Source of the DNA: Flavobacteriaceae bacterium
GTDB taxonomy: Bacteria > Bacteroidota > Bacteroidia > Flavobacteriales > Flavobacteriaceae
Reading direction: 5' to 3'
Length of the DNA: 64,000 nt
Assembly (NCBI GenBank): GCA_017852075.1
Contig: JAFMLQ010000001.1
Span: 62,001 to 126,000, forward strand
Part shown: positions 59,737 to 64,000 of the stretch, piece by piece
Numbering within the stretch: position 1 is the stretch's first letter
How the letters are laid out: every line of letters starts with the position of its first letter
Made by a program: the position numbers and the translations under genes
Notes under the pieces: generated by a model
What the model saw: the letters and a program-made list of their open reading frames with translations, nothing else
The model's database searches: none
Told to the model about the DNA's origin: nothing

Positions 59737-60780
59737 ATGAAAAATACATTCAATTTAATTCTGGTTTGCCAATTGATTGCGACAACCTGGTTGCAAGGGC
59801 AAGAAACACCAGATTCTGCTCCAGAAACCCCTTCACTAAAATTTAACGGTACTGTAGACACTTATTTTCGATCCAGCTTTACAGAGGATCCCACTTCTCC
59901 TGGTACTTCTTTTGCAGACCTCAACGGATTTTCTTTAGGTATGGCAAATTTCATTGTCTCTTACGAAGGAGAAAAATCAGGCTTTGTAGCCGATGTGGTA
60001 TTTGGACCCCGAGGTTCTAATGCAGTATTTGGTTCCGTAAGAGAATCATTTGATGGTCTTGGTTACGGATTCTCCTCCGAAATTATCAATCAATTATATG
60101 TGTATTACAATTTGGCTGAAGGAGTGACCGTAACTTTAGGAAACTTCAACACCTTTTTAGGATACGAAGTGATTTCACCTGCCGCCAACTTTAATTATTC
60201 AACTTCATATATGTTTTCCTATGGCCCTTTTTCTCACACGGGTCTAAAACTGGACTTTGCCATTTCGGACGATGTATCGTTAATGGTAGCCTTGATGAAT
60301 CAGACAGATGAAACCGAAGCTAATTACTCCCGATACACCGCGTTTGGCGCACAATTAGGCCTATACGGACAGTACATCAACTTTCTAGGAGGAGACGGGT
60401 ATGCTCAGATAGACTTTACAGGTGGATTCGACTTGTCGGAAGAATTATTTCTTGGGATCAATGCAACCTCAGCATCGCTCGAAGGGGATCAAGGATTTTC
60501 AGGAATAGCGCTCTACCCCCAATTGACAACTAATGACAATTTTGCTATTGGAGTAAGAGGGGAGTTCTTCTCTGAAACTAGTGGTTTTGGTGCTCTTACT
60601 GATGAGGGTGATGCAGACAATTTCTCATTCACAATAACAGGAAGTTATACAACTGGAGATTTTATTTTGAAACCTGAATTTAGAATTGATTCAGCCTCAT
60701 CAGAGATTTTTGCGATTTCACCTTCAGAAATGTCAGATCGCTTATCCTCTTTTGTAATTGCTGCGATATACTCCTTTTAA
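59737..60780 (+). CDS. Outer-membrane beta-barrel (porin-like) protein
   Basis: 347 aa; signal peptide, alternating hydrophobic strands, C-terminal SSFVIAAIYSF; immediately upstream of PII and amt. Confidence 0.85.
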   Translation: MKNTFNLILVCQLIATTWLQGQETPDSAPETPSLKFNGTVDTYFRSSFTEDPTSPGTSFADLNGFSLGMANFIVSYEGEKSGFVADVVFGPRGSNAVFGSVRESFDGLGYGFSSEIINQLYVYYNLAEGVTVTLGNFNTFLGYEVISPAANFNYSTSYMFSYGPFSHTGLKLDFAISDDVSLMVALMNQTDETEANYSRYTAFGAQLGLYGQYINFLGGDGYAQIDFTGGFDLSEELFLGINATSASLEGDQGFSGIALYPQLTTNDNFAIGVRGEFFSETSGFGALTDEGDADNFSFTITGSYTTGDFILKPEFRIDSASSEIFAISPSEMSDRLSSFVIAAIYSF

Positions 60781-60870
60781 AAACCAATAATATTGGTTTA
60801 ATTTGAATTGCAGTAAAAAGTAATATTCTATAATTCAACTTAAATCATTAATCAACTAAATATCTAGAAC

Positions 60871-61209
60871 ATGAAAAAAATAGAAGCAATTATTCGAAAA
60901 TCTAAATTTGATGACGTAAAGTCCGCCTTACACAATGTAGAAGTCAACTTCTTTAGTTACTGGGATGTAACTGGGGTTGGAAACGAGAAAGAGGGACATG
61001 TGTACCGTGGAATCAGTTACAGTACCTCTGAAATACAAAGACGACATCTGTCGATCGTAGTCAATGATGACTTTGTACAAATTACAATCGATGCCATTTT
61101 GAAATCAGCGGCTACAGATCGCGTAGGAGATGGAAAAATTTTTATAACTCCCGTCGAAGAAGCCTACCGAATCAGGACAGGCGAAAAAGGGGGAAAATCA
61201 CTAAACTAA
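60871..61209 (+). CDS. Nitrogen regulatory PII-family protein
   Basis: 112 aa; MKKIEAIIRKSKFDDVKSALHNVEV, ITIDAILKSAATDRVGDGKIFITPVEEAYRIRTGEKG (PII C-terminal signature). Confidence 0.96.
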   Translation: MKKIEAIIRKSKFDDVKSALHNVEVNFFSYWDVTGVGNEKEGHVYRGISYSTSEIQRRHLSIVVNDDFVQITIDAILKSAATDRVGDGKIFITPVEEAYRIRTGEKGGKSLN

Positions 61210-61232
61210 AAAACTAATTTAAAACTATAATT

Positions 61233-62474
61233 ATGGAAAGTACTGCGCTTTTTACCGCTAACAATGTATGGATGATGATCTGTACTGCACTCGTATTCTT
61301 TATGCACTTGGGGTTTTCTTTTTTGGAAATTGGACTTACACGTCAAAAAAATACGGTAAACATTTTATTTAAAAATTTCTTTGTCATTACAGTAGGTCTT
61401 CTCCTCTACGCCATAGGAGGATTCAATTTGATGTATCCCGGCTTTGAAGAGGGAGCCACAGGTTTTTTAAAATTTGCAGGTTTTGGAATCGCTGCACCTG
61501 AAGGGGGGATGACACCAGACTATGCCAGTGGAGGATACACCTGGTGGACTGACTTTCTTTTTCAAGGAATGTTTGCAGCTACTGCAGCCACTATTGTTTC
61601 TGGTGCTGTTGCAGAACGCATCAAACTCAATAGTTTTATGCTCTTTACTATATTATATGTAGGAATTGTCTATCCGATAATTGGTTCTTGGAAATGGGGT
61701 GGTGGATTTTTAGATCAGTGGGGATTTTATGATTTTGCTGGATCTACTTTAGTTCATTCTGTCGGAGGTTGGGCAGCCCTCATTGCCGTCTATCTTCTCG
61801 GGGCTCGTATTGGTAAGTTTGATATCAACGGAAAAGCCAAAGCTATTCCAGGGCATAATATTCCTCTTGCCGCAGCTGGGGTTTTGATTCTTTGGCTAGG
61901 CTGGTTTGGATTCAATGGTGGCTCAGTTTTATCGGCTGATCCCGAATTGACCTCTCTCACTCTGGTTACTACTTGTCTTGCAGCTGCCGCAGGAGGAGTG
62001 AGTTCGACTATCATATCTAATCTTATGTATAAAAATTTTGACCTTACTATGTTTATGAACGGTGTACTAGGTGGGCTTGTTGGAATTACAGCTGGCGCAG
62101 ATCAAATGGGTCCCACCGACGCCGTCATTATAGGGACTGTGGCAGGAGTTATTATTGTGTTTGGAATTTCACTTATTGACAAACTCAAATTGGATGATCC
62201 TGTAGGTGCTATTGCCGTACATTTAATATGTGGAATTTGGGGAACTCTAGCTGTAGGTATTTTTGGGGCCATGGCAGGGTTCGATCAATTCATAATTCAA
62301 CTTATTGGCGTCGGTATCGTGGGTGCTTTTTCTGTAGGTACTTCTTTTGTAATTTTAATTGTGATTAAAAAGACCCTCGGACTTCGCGTTGAAAAAGAAG
62401 AAGAGCTCAAGGGGCTTGATCTAGCAGAACACGGCATGGATGCTTACGCTGACTTTCGTTTAAATCAACATTAA
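61233..62474 (+). CDS. Ammonium transporter (Amt/AmtB)
   Basis: 413 aa; ISAGAVAERIKLNSF-type VSGAVAERIKLNSFMLF, DFAGSTLVHSVGGWAALIAVYLLGARIGKF, LGWFGFNGGS. Confidence 0.97.
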   Translation: MESTALFTANNVWMMICTALVFFMHLGFSFLEIGLTRQKNTVNILFKNFFVITVGLLLYAIGGFNLMYPGFEEGATGFLKFAGFGIAAPEGGMTPDYASGGYTWWTDFLFQGMFAATAATIVSGAVAERIKLNSFMLFTILYVGIVYPIIGSWKWGGGFLDQWGFYDFAGSTLVHSVGGWAALIAVYLLGARIGKFDINGKAKAIPGHNIPLAAAGVLILWLGWFGFNGGSVLSADPELTSLTLVTTCLAAAAGGVSSTIISNLMYKNFDLTMFMNGVLGGLVGITAGADQMGPTDAVIIGTVAGVIIVFGISLIDKLKLDDPVGAIAVHLICGIWGTLAVGIFGAMAGFDQFIIQLIGVGIVGAFSVGTSFVILIVIKKTLGLRVEKEEELKGLDLAEHGMDAYADFRLNQH

Positions 62475-62501
62475 AATTAGATCAAAGTATTTTACATTTT
62501 T

Positions 62502-62537
62502 AAAAAAACCTTCTGTCATGACAGGAGGTTTTTTTTA
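62502..62537 (+). terminator. Rho-independent terminator after amt
   Basis: AAAAAACCTTCTGTCATGACAGGAGGTTTTTTTT. Confidence 0.88.
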
Positions 62538-62557
62538 TTATATTAGAAAAAAAAATC

Positions 62558-64000
62558 ATGCGAATCCTATTTTTACTTGTAAGCCTCTTTTTTTTCATAA
62601 CCACATTTGCGCAAAATCAAACTTCATCTTCTGAAGGTCCCTTCAGTCAATTGATTATTCGCGGCGCCACACTGATTAATGGTAATGGTGCACCTCCTAT
62701 TGGACCCGTAGACATCAGCATTGAAAATAATAAAATTACCGCCATTGATGTAGTTGGCTATCCAGGGGTAACGATTAACGAATCCAAAAGACCCCAGCTT
62801 AAAAAAGACGGAAAAGAGATAGATGCAACGGGTATGTTTGTGCTTCCCGGATTTATAGATATGCACGGTCATATTGGAGGAAAAGGACAAGGAGCAGATT
62901 GGGATTATGTTTTTAGGCTTTGGCTAGCACATGGAGTAACAACAGTTCGTGAGCCTAGTGGTCGCGGGATCGAATATGCCACAGATCTTAAAAAACGAAG
63001 TTCCAATAATGAGATTATTGCTCCTAGAATATTGGCCTATACTGGTTTTGGACAGGGCAGTAAAAAACCCATCACCACTCCTGAACAGGCAAGAGAATGG
63101 GTACGCCTGAACGCAAAAAACGGTGCTGACGGAATCAAGTTTTTTGGAGCTGAACCCGATATTATGAAAGCGGCATTAGATGAAAATAGAAAATTGGGAC
63201 TACGCTCCGCATGTCATCATGCTCAACTCAGTGTAGCTCGATGGAATGTCTTGCATTCTGCAAGAGCAGGTCTTACTACTATGGAGCATTGGTATGGACT
63301 GCCAGAAGCGTTATTCGAAGATCGTACTGTACAGAACTATCCTTTGGACTATAACTACCAAAACGAACAACACCGTTTTGGAGAAGCAGGAAAATTGTGG
63401 AAACAAGCAGCAGCCCCCTATTCTGATCATTGGAATAAGGTGATGAATGAATTGATTGACTTAGACTTTACCTTAGTCCCTACTTTTAATATTTACGAAG
63501 CAAGTAGAGACCTACACCGTGCAAGAAGAGCCGAGTGGCATGAAGACTATACACTTCCCTCTTTATGGCGCTTTTATCAACCCAGTAAAATTTCTCATGG
63601 TTCCTACTGGCATTTTTGGGGTACCGAAGAAGAAGTCGCTTGGAAAGAAAATTATAAACTTTGGATGACCTTTGTCAACGAATATAAAAATCGTGGAGGA
63701 CGTGTGACCACAGGATCCGACTCAGGATTTATTTTCCAGTTATACGGCTTCGCCTACATTAGAGAGATGGAAATGTTAAGAGAAGCAGGGTTCCACCCGC
63801 TTGAAGTTATTCGTGCTGCCACCTTAAACGGTGCAGAAGCATTGGGGATAGACAAGCAAACTGGTTCTATAGAAATCGGGAAAAGTGCAGATTTTGTTAT
63901 TGTCGAAGAAAATCCATTAGAAAATTTTAAAGTACTTTATGGTACAGGTGCCATCAAATTAACGGAAGACAATGAAGTGGTTCGTGTAGGCGGTGTCAAA
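62558..64000 (+). CDS. Secreted amidohydrolase-family protein, truncated at window end (absent from ORF track)
   Basis: Open from ATG 62558 to base 64000 (481 codons). MRILFLLVSLFFFITTFAQ signal, IRGATLINGNGAPPIGPVDISIENNKI, MFVLPGFIDMHGHIGG (HxH), RVTTGSDSGF, ATLNGAEALGIDKQTGSIEIGKSADFVIV. Confidence 0.93.
   Translation, partial: MRILFLLVSLFFFITTFAQNQTSSSEGPFSQLIIRGATLINGNGAPPIGPVDISIENNKITAIDVVGYPGVTINESKRPQLKKDGKEIDATGMFVLPGFIDMHGHIGGKGQGADWDYVFRLWLAHGVTTVREPSGRGIEYATDLKKRSSNNEIIAPRILAYTGFGQGSKKPITTPEQAREWVRLNAKNGADGIKFFGAEPDIMKAALDENRKLGLRSACHHAQLSVARWNVLHSARAGLTTMEHWYGLPEALFEDRTVQNYPLDYNYQNEQHRFGEAGKLWKQAAAPYSDHWNKVMNELIDLDFTLVPTFNIYEASRDLHRARRAEWHEDYTLPSLWRFYQPSKISHGSYWHFWGTEEEVAWKENYKLWMTFVNEYKNRGGRVTTGSDSGFIFQLYGFAYIREMEMLREAGFHPLEVIRAATLNGAEALGIDKQTGSIEIGKSADFVIVEENPLENFKVLYGTGAIKLTEDNEVVRVGGVK

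Noticed and set aside
1-64000. CRISPR arrays, tandem repeats, tRNA/rRNA genes, intact IS elements or prophage
   Set aside because: None seen on reading intergenic regions; the only mobile trace is the degenerate integrase fragment at 11827-12109. A tRNAscan and repeat search would be needed to exclude small elements fully.

Overview
The window is a gene-dense, mostly core-metabolism segment of a Bacteroidota chromosome, probably Flavobacteriia judging by gene content, AT-richness and recurrent TAnnTTTG -7-like elements. About 55 CDS can be supported. Recognisable blocks are: partial ribD; dnaA; dapF-GNAT-mltG; htrA; trmD-rplS; icd; murQ; thrS-infC-rpmI-rplT; a TonB-dependent receptor; fumC; ettA; an acyl-CoA carboxylase beta subunit; a menaquinone operon (thioesterase-menF-menD-menB-menA-menC-CPBP-menE); dnaK; panB-rluA-like; a leuA-leuC-leuD-(cimA-like)-leuB operon; msrA-galM; MATE; M28 peptidase-sigma54 regulator-MscS; dnaJ-grpE; mnmD; ilvE; crcB; porin-PII-amt; and a 3'-truncated amidohydrolase. 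I saw no CRISPR array, rRNA, tRNA, intact mobile element or obvious defence island, and no convincing wholly new multi-gene system. Items most worth a second look: (1) the second LeuA-like protein resembles Leptospira-type citramalate synthase, suggesting a threonine-independent isoleucine route; (2) infC appears to start at AUA; (3) a dead tyrosine-recombinase remnant lies after murQ with a one-base frameshift and all inspected catalytic residues changed; (4) a DUF2306-like membrane protein is split by a single in-frame TAA; (5) a hotdog thioesterase (MenI candidate) and a CPBP protease sit inside the men operon; (6) a PII protein has an atypical T-loop downstream of a porin; (7) several small or edge ORFs are missing from the supplied ORF track. 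All family calls come from reading the translations by eye; no database search was run.
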